A stretch of 64,000 nt of DNA from CAVVZJ01 sp963752755 (GTDB taxonomy: Bacteria > Planctomycetota > Planctomycetia > Isosphaerales > Isosphaeraceae). The stretch is taken from assembly GCA_963752755.1 (NCBI GenBank), contig CAVVZJ010000011.1, forward strand, positions 434,001-498,000, read 5' to 3'. Below the pieces are notes generated by a model that was not told the origin of the DNA, did not search any database, and saw only the letters and a program-made list of their open reading frames with translations. Of the stretch, positions 40,549 through 49,630 are shown one piece after another (the stretch's first letter is position 1; each line of letters opens with the position of its first letter). Both the position numbers and the translations under genes were made by a program.

Positions 40549-41190
40549 TCAAAGGCCTCGCAACCTTGCTTGTGTCTGGCTGCTCTTGCGAGGACGACCG
40601 CATCGCCCCGTTATGCGACGGGCGAACGCCGCCATCGCCGCGACACCGACGCTCAGCAGGGCGAGGCTCGCCGGCTCGGGGACGGGGCGCAGGAAGCCGC
40701 GGATCTCGCCGCCAGGGAACTGAGATGTGTGGATATTCAGGTATGCCTTGCCCGCGGCGAGGGCCGCTGCCAGTGCGGCTTCGGCGCCGGCGACGGTGCC
40801 GCCGTTGGCGGTCACGAAGGCGGGGTTGTAGGTGGAGGACTGGCTCGTGTCGAACAGCATGTCGTAGGTGCCGGACGTCACGCCGAGGGGAAAGCTCGGG
40901 AAAGTCGGGGTCGTCGTGGCGACACCAGCAATCCCCGTGAACGGGTCGGTTGTGGTGGCGTGGATGTGTGAAGCGGTCGTCGGCGAAGTCAGGTCGGCGA
41001 ACGTCACCTGCACGTGCATCGTGTGGGCGGTGATGTCGAAGGCAACCTCGGCGAAGCCGGTCCCGGGAGAGGCGTTGGGCGGGCTCTCGCTGGGGCCGTC
41101 AAGGTTCGCAGCGTAGAAGATCGGATCGGCTTCGGCCCCCGCGGCGACGAGCAAGAGACCCATGAGAGCCGGGACGAGGAGGCGGATCAT
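40549..41190 (-). CDS. CHRD-domain protein with PEP-CTERM sorting signal
   Basis: Protein of 213 aa, ATG at 41190. The signal peptide is MIRLLVPALMGLLLVAAGAE, cleaved near EADP. The body is one CHRD domain: FYAANLDGPSESPPNASPGT, HVQVTFADLTSPTTASHIHA, the conserved ASHIH, and GKAYLNIHTSQFPGGEIRGF. CHRD domains occur in chordin and in bacterial secreted proteins and may bind metal or protein ligands. The C-terminus is PVPEPASLALLSVGVAAM followed by a basic stretch, a PEP-CTERM signal for exosortase processing. It is divergent from the hydroxylase gene. Confidence 0.92.
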   Translation of the reverse strand: MIRLLVPALMGLLLVAAGAEADPIFYAANLDGPSESPPNASPGTGFAEVAFDITAHTMHVQVTFADLTSPTTASHIHATTTDPFTGIAGVATTTPTFPSFPLGVTSGTYDMLFDTSQSSTYNPAFVTANGGTVAGAEAALAAALAAGKAYLNIHTSQFPGGEIRGFLRPVPEPASLALLSVGVAAMAAFARRITGRCGRPRKSSQTQARLRGL

Positions 41191-41481
41191 AGCGGCGTCT
41201 CCCTGTTAGGATTTTGATAACTTATTTTGGCATTGATCCGAATCCTATCCGATTGTTATCGGAGAAACAACGCCAATTGTCGGGATTTCGGGCTCAGAGC
41301 GGGCGACGTGGTTCCGACCGTTCGGGCCGCCTGACGCGAGCGAAGCCGGCAGTCCGGCTTCTCCGGAGACTTGATCGGAGTACGCGAGGGGCGCTATGAT
41401 CGGTTCCGTCACCGCGCCGCCCCGACGGCAGAAGCCGTCCCGGAACCGGGGAGGACGGGAAGCCTCATGGAGGCGTGACCG

Positions 41482-42183
41482 ATGCGCTGGCCCCAGCTCA
41501 CCTACGATGACCTGCTCGGCGGGGTCAACCGACTCTTTGATCTGACCACCGGTGGACCTAACCGGCCGGTCTTCTTCGACATCGACGCCACTCGCCCCGA
41601 ACTCCGAGCGATCGACCGCGCCTTCCCGGCGATCCGTGAGGAGTTGCTCGGCCTCCTGCCCGACAAGGCCCGGATGCCGCGCTATCATGAGCTCGACCGG
41701 ATGCAGCACTACATCTCGGCGCGGGTCGATCCGGACAAGGACTGGAAGATCTACTACCTCTACGCGATGGGCGAGAAGCCCAGCCTCAACCGCGCCCGCT
41801 GCCCGCAGACATCCGCGTTGCTCGACGCGATCCCCGGATTGTTCCAGGCCTTCTTCTCGATTCTTGACGCCGGCAAGTCAATTCCGCCCCACGAAGGGCC
41901 CTATCGAGGCTACCTCCGCTACCACCTTGGTCTGGTCGTGCCGCCCGAACGTCCGCCGACGCTCCGGATCAAGGACCAGGAACATACCTGGCGCGAGGGC
42001 CAGAGTATCCTGTTCGACGATAGCTGGCGTCATGAGGTCGTCAACCAAGCCGCTGGCGATCGCGTGGTGCTGATCGTGGATATCCGGCGTCCGATGCCGG
42101 CGCCCTTCGCCGCGCTGAACCGGTTCGTCGAGGGGATCATGCGTCTGGTTTACGGCAAGCAGATCCTCAAGAAGCTGGCCTGA
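41482..42183 (+). CDS. Aspartyl/asparaginyl beta-hydroxylase family dioxygenase
   Basis: Protein of 233 aa with ATG at 41482, GGAGG 8 nt upstream. The 2-oxoglutarate/Fe(II) fold is recognisable: SIPPHEGPYRGYLRYHLGLV carries the first metal His, and ILFDDSWRHEVVNQAAGDRV the distal His plus the DDS-x-x-H-E motif of AspH/LpxO proteins. There is no membrane helix, and the length fits the compact bacterial class that hydroxylates lipid A acyl chains, small amino acids or peptides. It stands alone between a PEP-CTERM gene and a small zinc-ribbon-like gene, so the context does not identify the substrate. Confidence 0.9.
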   Translation: MRWPQLTYDDLLGGVNRLFDLTTGGPNRPVFFDIDATRPELRAIDRAFPAIREELLGLLPDKARMPRYHELDRMQHYISARVDPDKDWKIYYLYAMGEKPSLNRARCPQTSALLDAIPGLFQAFFSILDAGKSIPPHEGPYRGYLRYHLGLVVPPERPPTLRIKDQEHTWREGQSILFDDSWRHEVVNQAAGDRVVLIVDIRRPMPAPFAALNRFVEGIMRLVYGKQILKKLA

Positions 42184-42378
42184 TCCCGGCCCGCGGGACA
42201 GAGCCTCCGACCTCGGGGCCACGCTTTGACTCCTGGCCTCGATTCGGGCCTCCGTCAGCCACGCGACGGCGCCGAGCTGCAAGGGATTGATCTTCCGGGC
42301 CCAGTGCCATAAACTCGGTGCGGATTCTCGGGATTTGTGGAATTATCATACGGTTCGCACACGAAGGGAATCACTGAC

Positions 42379-42606
42379 GTGCCTTACGCCCAACTGTTCA
42401 TGTCTCAGGTCGGCCGATGGGCCTGCTCGCTGGGCTTGCACCAGGAGCCCTTGCAGAAGGAGCCGGCCCCTTACGGGATGACGCCGGAGGCGTATGAAGT
42501 CCGGCCGCTCTACCGCTGCCGGCGATGCGGTCGGGTAGGCCGACTCGACGGACACGGCAACCTCGCCGCTCCAGACCGGGACCCGACGGCGAACGCGGTT
42601 GACTGA
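42379..42606 (+). CDS. Small protein with CxxC knuckle
   Basis: A 75-aa protein beginning at GTG 42379, with an AAGGGA site ~11 nt upstream; ATG at 42400 is an alternative. It contains WACSLGLHQEP near the N-terminus and YRCRRCGRVGRL in the middle, giving Cys, His and CxxC positions that could form one zinc site. The tail is charged and flexible. I do not recognise a named family with certainty. Composition and third-position GC bias look like real coding sequence. Confidence 0.6.
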   Translation: MPYAQLFMSQVGRWACSLGLHQEPLQKEPAPYGMTPEAYEVRPLYRCRRCGRVGRLDGHGNLAAPDRDPTANAVD

Positions 42607-42754
42607 GCAGTCAGCCGGGCGATCGGCGGGACGGTGCCGCTGAGGCTTAGCGCGAACGGGCGAGCCACGGCTTGCTTGCGGGCATGTTCCGCAGCGATCC
42701 CGGTTGCCCCGGGTCGCCGACGCACGTCCATCCTCTGATAGTCCAACATCAACG

Positions 42755-43525
42755 CTACTTGCTGGCATCCTCCCTCACGAGGAACGTCTCGACGGGGGTG
42801 AGATACCGGTCGTAGTTCTCGGCCAGGGGCTTGCTCTGGCGAGGCGACAGGATGCCGAGATGGCTCTTGAACTGGGCAAGGGCCTTCTTCTCGCGATCCC
42901 GCTGCGCCGAGACGTCCACCTCTCGCAGACCACGCGGCAAGTCCTTCAGAGACAAGTCTTTCTTGAGAGAAACGATATATTCAATGATCGCGGCCTTCGT
43001 GTTGACGTCGTCGCAGGCCTTGCGCACGATCACGTTGGCCGCGACGTGTTCCGGGTGCCCCTCAAACGGGCTGGTCACGTAAATCTCGGTCGGAGCGATC
43101 TCCTCCACGATCCGGGCGACTCTGGCGACGGCTTCCTCCTTCTTTGGGAGGAAGCGTTCGTTCTCGAAGTCCAGGAACCGGAGGTCGGCCGGGTTGCCGC
43201 CCAGGATCTCGAAGGCCCGGCGCGTCTCGTCCTTCCGGAGCCGGGAGACTTCCTCGGGCGTGGGATCGGTCAGAATCCCGCGGACCGCGAGCAGCGCGCG
43301 GCCGTCGGTGAGCACGACAACAACCACCCGACGTCCCTCGCTCCGTCGCTGGGCGATCAGCCCACCGCAACCGAGTGTCTCGTCGTCGGGATGGGGTGCG
43401 ACGACCAGCACCGGTCCTCGTGCAGCCTCATCATCCGCCAGGGCCGATCCCGCGATCAACAGTCCCAGAGCCAGCACCGCTGCGATGCGTCGCAATTCTG
43501 CGGAGAGATAACGTCGGCCTTGCAT
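42755..43525 (-). CDS. Secreted PIG-L family deacetylase
   Basis: Protein of 256 aa from ATG at 43525 (MQGRRYLSAELRRIAAVLAL), with GGGAGG just upstream. A signal peptide is cleaved around SALADD. The zinc-binding motif is PHPDDETLGCGGLIA, followed by LRFLDFENERFLPKKEEAV and TSPFEGHPEHVAANVIVRKA, which supplies the third ligand His (HPEH). PIG-L enzymes remove acetyl from N-acetylglucosaminyl compounds. Export suggests an extracellular or periplasmic glycan as substrate. It is 189 bp downstream of the frameshifted unknown gene, on the same strand. Confidence 0.92.
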   Translation of the reverse strand: MQGRRYLSAELRRIAAVLALGLLIAGSALADDEAARGPVLVVAPHPDDETLGCGGLIAQRRSEGRRVVVVVLTDGRALLAVRGILTDPTPEEVSRLRKDETRRAFEILGGNPADLRFLDFENERFLPKKEEAVARVARIVEEIAPTEIYVTSPFEGHPEHVAANVIVRKACDDVNTKAAIIEYIVSLKKDLSLKDLPRGLREVDVSAQRDREKKALAQFKSHLGILSPRQSKPLAENYDRYLTPVETFLVREDASK

Positions 43526-43714
43526 GGTCCCTCCCACGTTTCGAAGATGACCTGAGAGTCCCTCGTTCCGTCGCCAAATCAGCCGTGCGAATCCGAGTCC
43601 AGAACATCGGCGTCTCCCCTGGATGTCACGGGGCGCCGGTGAGCGGCCCAGGCCGTTGGCCCGCGCGTCTTCGAGGCCGCGAGGATGGACCAACGCCTGG
43701 GCACCCGGTGAGTC

Positions 43715-44418
43715 TCAGCGCCGGTAGGACGCCTTGCCGGAACCGGTGATCGAGAGGTCCAAGGAATCCACGGCGAGCAGGGCACTGCCGGAATCCGGTG
43801 TGTCGCTATCATGTTCGGCGAGCAGGAGCAGCGTGATCTGGCAGACTGGCCTGGCGGCGTGAGTCGGCAGGTGGAACTCGATGCGATCGGAGAAGTTACC
43901 CGACGGCCTCTCGTCACGCTCCGCGCGGGCCTGCTTGGATTTCCCCTTAAGCTGGACCGACTTGTCCTTTTCCGTGGAGAGATCGACGACCTTCGCCGTG
44001 TCCCCCGCGATGGCGACCAATCGGACCCGCGCCCGGCATCGGCGCTGAGGAATCCGCGGAGATCCATGGCCATCGAGACGCTGCGCTGGTCCGTCGTGTA
44101 CGGGACTTCCAGCGTGACAACCTTTGTCTGGGCGTCCGTCTGACCCAGAGGGCCCGCCGAACCCTTGCGCACGGGCTCGACATCGACCAGGAGGTTGTCG
44201 AAGATCAGGGTGGCGGCCTGGCCATCGTCGGAAACGCTTGTCACGAAGCCGAGGTTCGTCGGCACGCGGGCCATCTTGCTGAGCTGGGTGCCGGTCGCGG
44301 ACTTCGTCGCGGTCGGCTTGTCCTGTCCGGCCGCATTCCCGACGCACACGATTGCGGTCGTTGCACCGAGGATGGCCAGGATCGCTGTCAGTCTCGTTGC
44401 GTTTCGCCTCAGGGACAT
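43715..44418 (-). CDS. Secreted protein of unknown function, one frameshift
   Basis: ATG at 44418 (MSLRRNATRLTAILAILGAT) starts a signal peptide cleaved near AAGQD. The first frame runs through NLGFVTSVSDDGQAATLIFD and VVTLEVPYTTDQRSVSMAMD to FLSADAG. Near 44035 a base appears to be missing (GGG where GGGG would restore frame), and the sequence continues as ARVRLVAIAGDTAKVVDLST to ITGSGKASYRR at 43715. Repaired length is ~234 aa. The beta-rich composition suggests a small sandwich domain. I recognise no family; the same region read without repair gives nonsense after the break. Confidence 0.7.
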
Positions 44419-45383
44419 GGGGGGATCTCCAGAGCGAGGATGGGACGCCTGTCGAGTCGTCGGCGTCCGAGACGAGGTGTTTCTCCGCCGCTCCCTCAAC
44501 CCGCCCGTCGGCGGGTGCGAGAGCGTGTCTGACCCTAGCGTCGCAATGTCACGTTTGGCAATAGGCGGCTCGAAGAATTTTTGATGTGGCCGACGCATAG
44601 CGTTGCTCCCGATGCCTCGGTCGAGTGTTCCTTTCGAAGGAGGCGACCGACTTCGCCTGATCCATGAACCTGCTGATGCTGTCCGGTTGGGACTTGTGGG
44701 ACAGCCGTCCCCGGCTGTCGTCGGGTCCGGACCGCCGGGGGCGGCTGTCCCCCAGGAGTCGGGCTCGATCGGAAAGCATCAGCGGGTTCGTGTGTGAGTT
44801 GTTCATTGGACGAGAACGGGACGATCTCGAAGCTGCCAGGTCGATGGCCCTCGCCAGCTCACCAGGCTGGCTGCCAGAATGGCAGTTGGGTTCGATTCGA
44901 AATCGCTACAGATTGACCAGGTTCGCTCGTCGGTCGAATGGCTCGATGGGTATCCAGTCAAGTCGACCCCATTTCTGAGGATCGGACTCCCAGAAGATCG
45001 GCCGACCAAGAGGCCAGGAAAAGATGCCAGGCTTGCGCAGAGAAGGACGAATCTGCGGAAGAGGTTCTTTGTGTCGATATCGAGACAAAGCGAGGCCCGC
45101 GAGGCGATCCCCACTCGCGTTGAGTTGATGGGCAGATCGGCAGGCTCCGTCGTGGACGAGCGGTCGAGGAGTGGCGTCGACGCGAGGGGGCGGAATCGGG
45201 AATCTACGACACCGACGTGTCGGTGGAGAACTCCGGGCGGGGAGCGGCTCGGTGTTTATCCGGAAGACGCCGCAGGGCAGGCCGTCGCCATCGCGAGGGC
45301 GTGCGCCGTGCCACCTGGTTGAAGGCGGTTTGAGGAATCCGGCGACCGGTCAATTCGGCCACGCGTCGGCCGAGCCAGAGTCC
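44419..45383. other. Long intergenic region with a palindromic repeat
   Basis: It includes the two-tier hairpin at 44666-44789. Elsewhere short frames on both strands lack protein-like features. The promoter of the gene starting at 44418 should lie at the left end. Confidence 0.4.
44666..44789. repeat. Large two-tier hairpin (GGGACAGCC family, copy 2)
   Basis: Inner arms 44696-44719 and 44730-44753 match at 21/24. Outer arms GAACCTGCTGATGCT (44666-44680) and AGCATCAGCGGGTTC (44775-44789) match at 14/15. The inner left arm differs at one base from 22169-22192, while the outer arms are unrelated between copies. Confidence 0.88.
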
Positions 45384-45932
45384 TCACGCTCCGGTGCGTC
45401 GGAACGACGGCGCCAGGGCTCGCATTCCAGGGTAGGTTCCGCTGCGATCCATCGGGTCCCGGCCACCTGGCGGGAGACCGGGTTGGTTGCCCCAGGACTG
45501 GAATTCCGGGGCCGGCGGGGGCTGATCGTGGAGTATCAGCCGGGGTTGTCGGCCGACGAGCAGTGACGCCCGCGAGGGTGAGCAGGTGTGGTGGACGACC
45601 AGTCCCGGGTAATACGAGGTGACGGCGACCGGCCGCTCCGGAGAACTCGAGGCCGCCGGGGTGCGCGGGTCAGGGGCGATGGACGGGCGGGTCCGGCTGA
45701 AGTTGCGCCAGGCGTCGGCGAGCGGGTCGGGCTGGGATGCGTAGCGCGAGAGTGTCCGTGCCGCCGTCGTTGGTGTCACGATCGGCCGACGCGCTGTCCT
45801 GGTCGCCGGCACGCCGGGCGATCGCCGCGTCGAGATGGGCCATCGCTGCGCCACGGCCGATTGGACCGAGACGAGCGCCGCGAGGAGGACCAGGGAGATT
45901 GGCATCCAAGGAACGTCCGCGCGGGTTCTCAT
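45384..45932 (-). CDS. Small secreted Pro/Arg-rich protein, unknown function
   Basis: Protein of 182 aa. ATG at 45932 has GGAGGG ~7 nt upstream and begins MRTRADVPWMPISLVLLAAL, a signal peptide cleaved near AVAQR. The mature part is Arg/Pro/Ser/Thr-rich and probably disordered, with tyrosine-containing stretches (VAVTSYYPGLVVHH, RSGTYPGM). No domain is recognised. The ribosome site and signal peptide are the main support for it being real. Confidence 0.55.
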   Translation of the reverse strand: MRTRADVPWMPISLVLLAALVSVQSAVAQRWPISTRRSPGVPATRTARRPIVTPTTAARTLSRYASQPDPLADAWRNFSRTRPSIAPDPRTPAASSSPERPVAVTSYYPGLVVHHTCSPSRASLLVGRQPRLILHDQPPPAPEFQSWGNQPGLPPGGRDPMDRSGTYPGMRALAPSFRRTGA

Positions 45933-46286
45933 GAGGTGCCCTCCGGTGGTGCGGGGTGACGGGAGCTGAAGAACGCAAAGGACGGGCCGATCTCTCCGCG
46001 CTGGTCGGTCGCTTCGCCCAGGCAAGCCCTTCATGTCAGGGGCGAGGACCCAGTATACCAGGCCTCGCGGCTGGCGAAATAGTCCGGGAGGACGGGACTT
46101 TCGTCGCAAAGGTGTTTTATGTCGTTCTGTCTAGAGTACCAAATCGCCTGCGAAATGGTCATGCCGGCACATGTCGATCGTCTCGAAAATGTCGGCGTGC
46201 CAGGCGCAGCGTGCCCAGTTCCTGGGGCGAACCCCCCTGGACACGCTGTGCCTGGCTCCGGCTACCCGCCGGTCGGGTGTCACGGC
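45933..46286. other. Gap downstream of the RdgC-like gene
   Basis: It contains the hairpin at 46199-46256, just after the RdgC-like stop. The rest has no supported feature apart from the presumed promoter of the 45932 gene. Confidence 0.4.
46199..46256. repeat. Imperfect hairpin downstream of the RdgC-like gene
   Basis: GCCAGGCGCAGCGTG (46199-46213) pairs with CACGCTGTGCCTGGC (46242-46256) at 14/15. The loop itself contains a CCCAG...CTGGG-like stretch. It could end minus-strand transcription or be a dispersed palindrome. Confidence 0.75.
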
Positions 46287-47444
46287 TCAGGCGGCGCGGA
46301 GCCAGTTGCGGATGCGGCCGAGGTCGCCGGTCCAGTCGGGGCTGGTGCGGCGGCGGCCGTAGGCGTCGAAGAGGAGGTCGAGGGTGGAGACGAGATGACG
46401 AAGGGACTCGACGCGGGCCAGGTGGAGTTCGCGTCCGGTGGCGCCCTCGACCTTGGGGAGGGCGAGGCCGGAGACGGCGAGGGTCTCGGCCTGGAGGGTC
46501 AGCTCGTATTCCTGGCCGTGGCGGACGAGCATCAGGCCGGCCTTGCGGGGGAGCTTGCCGGATTGCAAGGCGCGGAAGGCTTCGGGGAGTCGGGTGGGGC
46601 CGGCGTCGGTGAGGTTGTCGCGGCCGGTCTCGCCGCGGGGGCAGTCGAGGGTGAGAGTCTTGGCGAGCATCACGGCGACGTCGGAGCCGTCGGACAGAGG
46701 GATGGTGTCGCCGTCGTTCTTGAGGGTATGCCAGAGCCAGACGAGGAACTCGTTGCCCCAGTAATCGGGGGTGGTGACATCGGCCGACCAGGCGAAGGCG
46801 GCCAGTGCGGGCTCATCGCCGAGGAAGCCAGCGGGGGGGAAGTCCTCGATCGGGCGGGTAACGCCGCGCTCGGCGGCCTGCTGGACGGCGAGGGTGCCGG
46901 CGGTGATCGGCTCAAGCTGGCGGTCGAAGGTCTCGCGGAAGAGGGGCAAGAGGCGGTCGAGGACGGAGAGGCTGGTCGTGCCGGCGTAGAGGATGTTCTC
47001 GCGACCGTCCCAGAGGATTGGGAAGTGCTTGCGGCGGCGGAAGCGGCCGTCGGCGGCCTCGGCCTCGGCGCGGACGAGGGCGGCTTCCTTGGCCTCCTGG
47101 CGCTGGGCCTTGGTGGGGTGGCCGCTCGGGTTGAGCTGGGCGCGGGCGTCCAGCTCAATCCGGGTGTAGGCCTTGAGGAGGTCGGAGGGAACCTTGTCGG
47201 TGTCGATCCGCAAGGCGAGGTGGAGAGCGTCTTCGAGGACGTTTTTCTCCAGTCCGAAGTTCACGTCGAGGACGTGGTCGCCAGCGGCCCAGCCGGCGGC
47301 GACGCCGTCGGCGGATTCGGCGGGTCCGTTCTTGCCGATCGCGTGGCGCTGAACTGCCTCCAGGTGCTCCTCGCCGAAGGGAAGCGGTCCGTCGCCGCTG
47401 ACCCGATACCGCACGAACGTCACCCGTCCATTCAAGAAGCCCAT
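46287..47444 (-). CDS. RdgC-like recombination-associated protein
   Basis: Protein of 385 aa. ATG at 47444 follows AAGGAGG by 7 nt, the strongest ribosome site in this region. The protein is soluble, with MGFLNGRVTFVRYRVSGDG, then VPSDLLKAYTRIELDARAQL, a basic KAQRQEAKEAALVRAEAEAA segment, RRRKHFPILWDGRENILYAG and LDRLLPLFRETFDRQLEPIT. The order helix, basic linker, strand, helix resembles the central part of RdgC, which forms a ring on double-stranded DNA and limits RecA. The similarity is partial, so the assignment is moderate. No other recombination gene is adjacent. Confidence 0.6.
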   Translation of the reverse strand: MGFLNGRVTFVRYRVSGDGPLPFGEEHLEAVQRHAIGKNGPAESADGVAAGWAAGDHVLDVNFGLEKNVLEDALHLALRIDTDKVPSDLLKAYTRIELDARAQLNPSGHPTKAQRQEAKEAALVRAEAEAADGRFRRRKHFPILWDGRENILYAGTTSLSVLDRLLPLFRETFDRQLEPITAGTLAVQQAAERGVTRPIEDFPPAGFLGDEPALAAFAWSADVTTPDYWGNEFLVWLWHTLKNDGDTIPLSDGSDVAVMLAKTLTLDCPRGETGRDNLTDAGPTRLPEAFRALQSGKLPRKAGLMLVRHGQEYELTLQAETLAVSGLALPKVEGATGRELHLARVESLRHLVSTLDLLFDAYGRRRTSPDWTGDLGRIRNWLRAA

Positions 47445-47994
47445 CGCAGGTCCTCCTTTGCCCGAACTCCCCGGGCGATCGACTCGCGGGATTCCCAAGA
47501 CTCGTCCGGCCCGATCGTCCCGCCAGCTTTGCGGTCCGTGGAGCGAACCACGTTGCGAGCCCCACTTAGATCGGACGACCCCCGGCGTCCTCTCGATGCC
47601 GGTGACCCGTCCCGATCCCCACGACGGTCCGCATGGACGCACTGGCTGGACTTTGTCGATCGGGGAGGCTGGCGATCCTGGGTCGAGCGATCGGATTCTG
47701 GTGGGGCTCGGCGGCCATCCGCGCCCGCAGCGACTCCGCAGCCGGCCCCGACTTCTGCCGGTGTCGAGCGACGCTCAAGATCTTGACACGACCCGGGACC
47801 CGGGAGCCTACGCGTGCTCGAACTGGAGCCCGACCAAATCGGCGTGGGCCGAACCGGTGTGGGCCGCTGAGTCCTTCGACCGGTTCAGCGGCCGTTTGAC
47901 GCCGGGGGTGAGGGCTGAGAGAATCGAGAGCGTCAACCGATCCGGTCGAGCGCTTTTTGCAGAACTCTCACGACCCGAGCCGGAGGCCCCGCCG
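47445..47994. other. Divergent intergenic region, RdgC-like and DUF1080 genes
   Basis: It should hold promoters for both flanking genes. Open frames across it are GC-rich shadows with no recognisable product. Confidence 0.4.
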
Positions 47995-49409
47995 TTGACC
48001 AGACACGCGCTGACGATCCTGACGCTGACGCTCGCCGTCGTCGTCCCTCTCGGGGAGTCCGGCCTCGCCGCCGACGAGGGCTGGACGGCACTCTTTGATG
48101 GTAAGACGCTCGACGGGTGGACGGTCCATGGCGGCACGGCCAGGTATTCCGTCGAGGACGGGGCGATCGTGGGCACGACCGTCGAGGGAAGCCCGAACAC
48201 CTTTCTGTGCAAGGGCGACTTCACGGACTTCGAGCTTGAGCTGGAGGTGAAGTGTAACCCCCGCCTGAACTCCGGTGTCCAGGTCCGCAGCCACGTCTAT
48301 GGGAAGGACGACGCCGCCCCCGAGAATCGCAAGCGGGCTGGTGTCGTGTATGGTCCTCAGTGCGAGATCGCCCGCAAGGAGACCGGGACGGCAGGCCGGT
48401 TCTACGACGAAGGGCGCCGGGGCCGGTGGCTGGCCGAGATCAAGCCCGAGGCCAGGGATGCCTTCGACGACGAGGGCTGGAACCGATACCGGATTGTCGT
48501 CCAGGGGAACCGTTATCGCTCCTGGATCAACGGTTCACCCGCATCCGACTTCACCGACGATGTGGACAGGCGTGGCTTCGTCGGCCTCCAGGTCCACGGG
48601 ATCGCCAGGGCGCTGGGCCGTATCAGGTCCGCTGGAGGAACATCCGAATCCGGGAGTTGCGGCCGGGTGAGGAAGCGAGCTCACCGACGGCCTCCGAGGG
48701 CTTCCGGGCGGTCTTCAATGGTCGTGACCTGACCGGCTGGGAGGGGAGTTCGAAGTACTGGTCGGTCGAGGACGGCTGTCTGACTGGCAAGGCCGACGGC
48801 ACGCTGAAGTACAACCGCTTCCTCACGTGGCGGGGCGGCGTCCTCAGGAACTTCGAGTTGCGGGTGAAGGTCAAGGTCAGCCCCGGCGGTAACAGCGGTC
48901 TGCAGTACCGTGGAACCGAGCGGCCCGATCTGGGCGAGTCGGTCGTCACCGGTTACCAGTGCGACGTGGTGGCGGACCGCCCCGACTATAACGGGATGCT
49001 CTACGAGGAGCGGGGCCGCCGCATCCTGGCCCATTCGGGCGAGAAGGTCATCATCGACCCCGAGGGCCAGCCCTGGGTCGTGGGGCAGTTCCCGCTCAGG
49101 GAATTCCCGCCCGGTGAGTGGCACGAGTATCGGGTGCTCGCCGAGGGGAATCACCACCGGCACTGGATCGATGGCCAGGCGACGGTGGACGTGATCGACC
49201 TGGATGAGAAAGGGCGGAAGCTTGACGGGGTGCTGGCGGTGCAGGTTCACGTCGGGCCACCGATGACGATCCAGTACAAGGATCTCTTCCTGAAGGCGCT
49301 GCCCGACCAACTGCCGCTGATCACGGCCGAGCAGGCCGTCGTCCCACCCGACGCCCGGAAGGTCGCCCCTCAGGGCCGTGACAAGCCGAGGAAGCCGGAT
49401 GTGAACTGA
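47995..49409 (+). CDS. Secreted tandem DUF1080 (3-keto-disaccharide hydrolase-like) protein, one frameshift
   Basis: TTG at 47995 has GGAGG 8 nt upstream and begins (M)TRHALTILTLTLAVVVP, a signal peptide ending near GLAAD. The first DUF1080 domain has WTALFDGKTLDGWTVHGGTA and NPRLNSGVQVRSHVYG. Near 48622 one C seems missing; restoring it joins GIARALG to PYQVRWRNIRIRELRPGEEA. The second domain then runs FRAVFNGRDLTGWEGSSKYW, PGGNSGLQYRG and VHVGPPMTIQYKDLFLKALP, ending at 49409. Repaired length is ~471 aa. These lectin-like folds bind or hydrolyse sugars and are abundant in planctomycetes. It is followed by the DUF1501/cytochrome-domain genes and probably belongs with them. Confidence 0.88.
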
Positions 49410-49410
49410 A

Positions 49411-49443
49411 CCCGTCGGCCGGATCGCCTGGCCGGCCGACGGG
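49411..49443. repeat. 12-bp perfect hairpin after the DUF1080 stop
   Basis: CCCGTCGGCCGG (49411-49422) and CCGGCCGACGGG (49432-49443) form a perfect stem with a 9-nt loop, starting 2 bp after the stop. There is no T-run, so it is an atypical terminator at best. Confidence 0.7.
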
Positions 49444-49630
49444 GACGAATCGTTGAAGGGGCCGATGCCATGGGGAAGGAGTTCATCGAGTTGGGCCAAG
49501 AGGTTTGTCTCGGACTGATCCCTGGCGAACACAAGCTGCTCCCGGGCCCCGGGCCGTCGCTCGTGACACGATCGGATCGTGGACGACGCGAACATCCCGG
49601 CCGGTCGCCATCCAACCGAGGAAGTCAGGC

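Noticed and set aside
44879..45322. 147-codon plus-strand frame
   Set aside because: Composition is not protein-like, and there is no start context or domain.
46119..47786. 555-codon plus-strand frame
   Set aside because: It is antisense to the RdgC-like gene, which has a strong ribosome site. The Gly/Glu/Val repeats are compositional.
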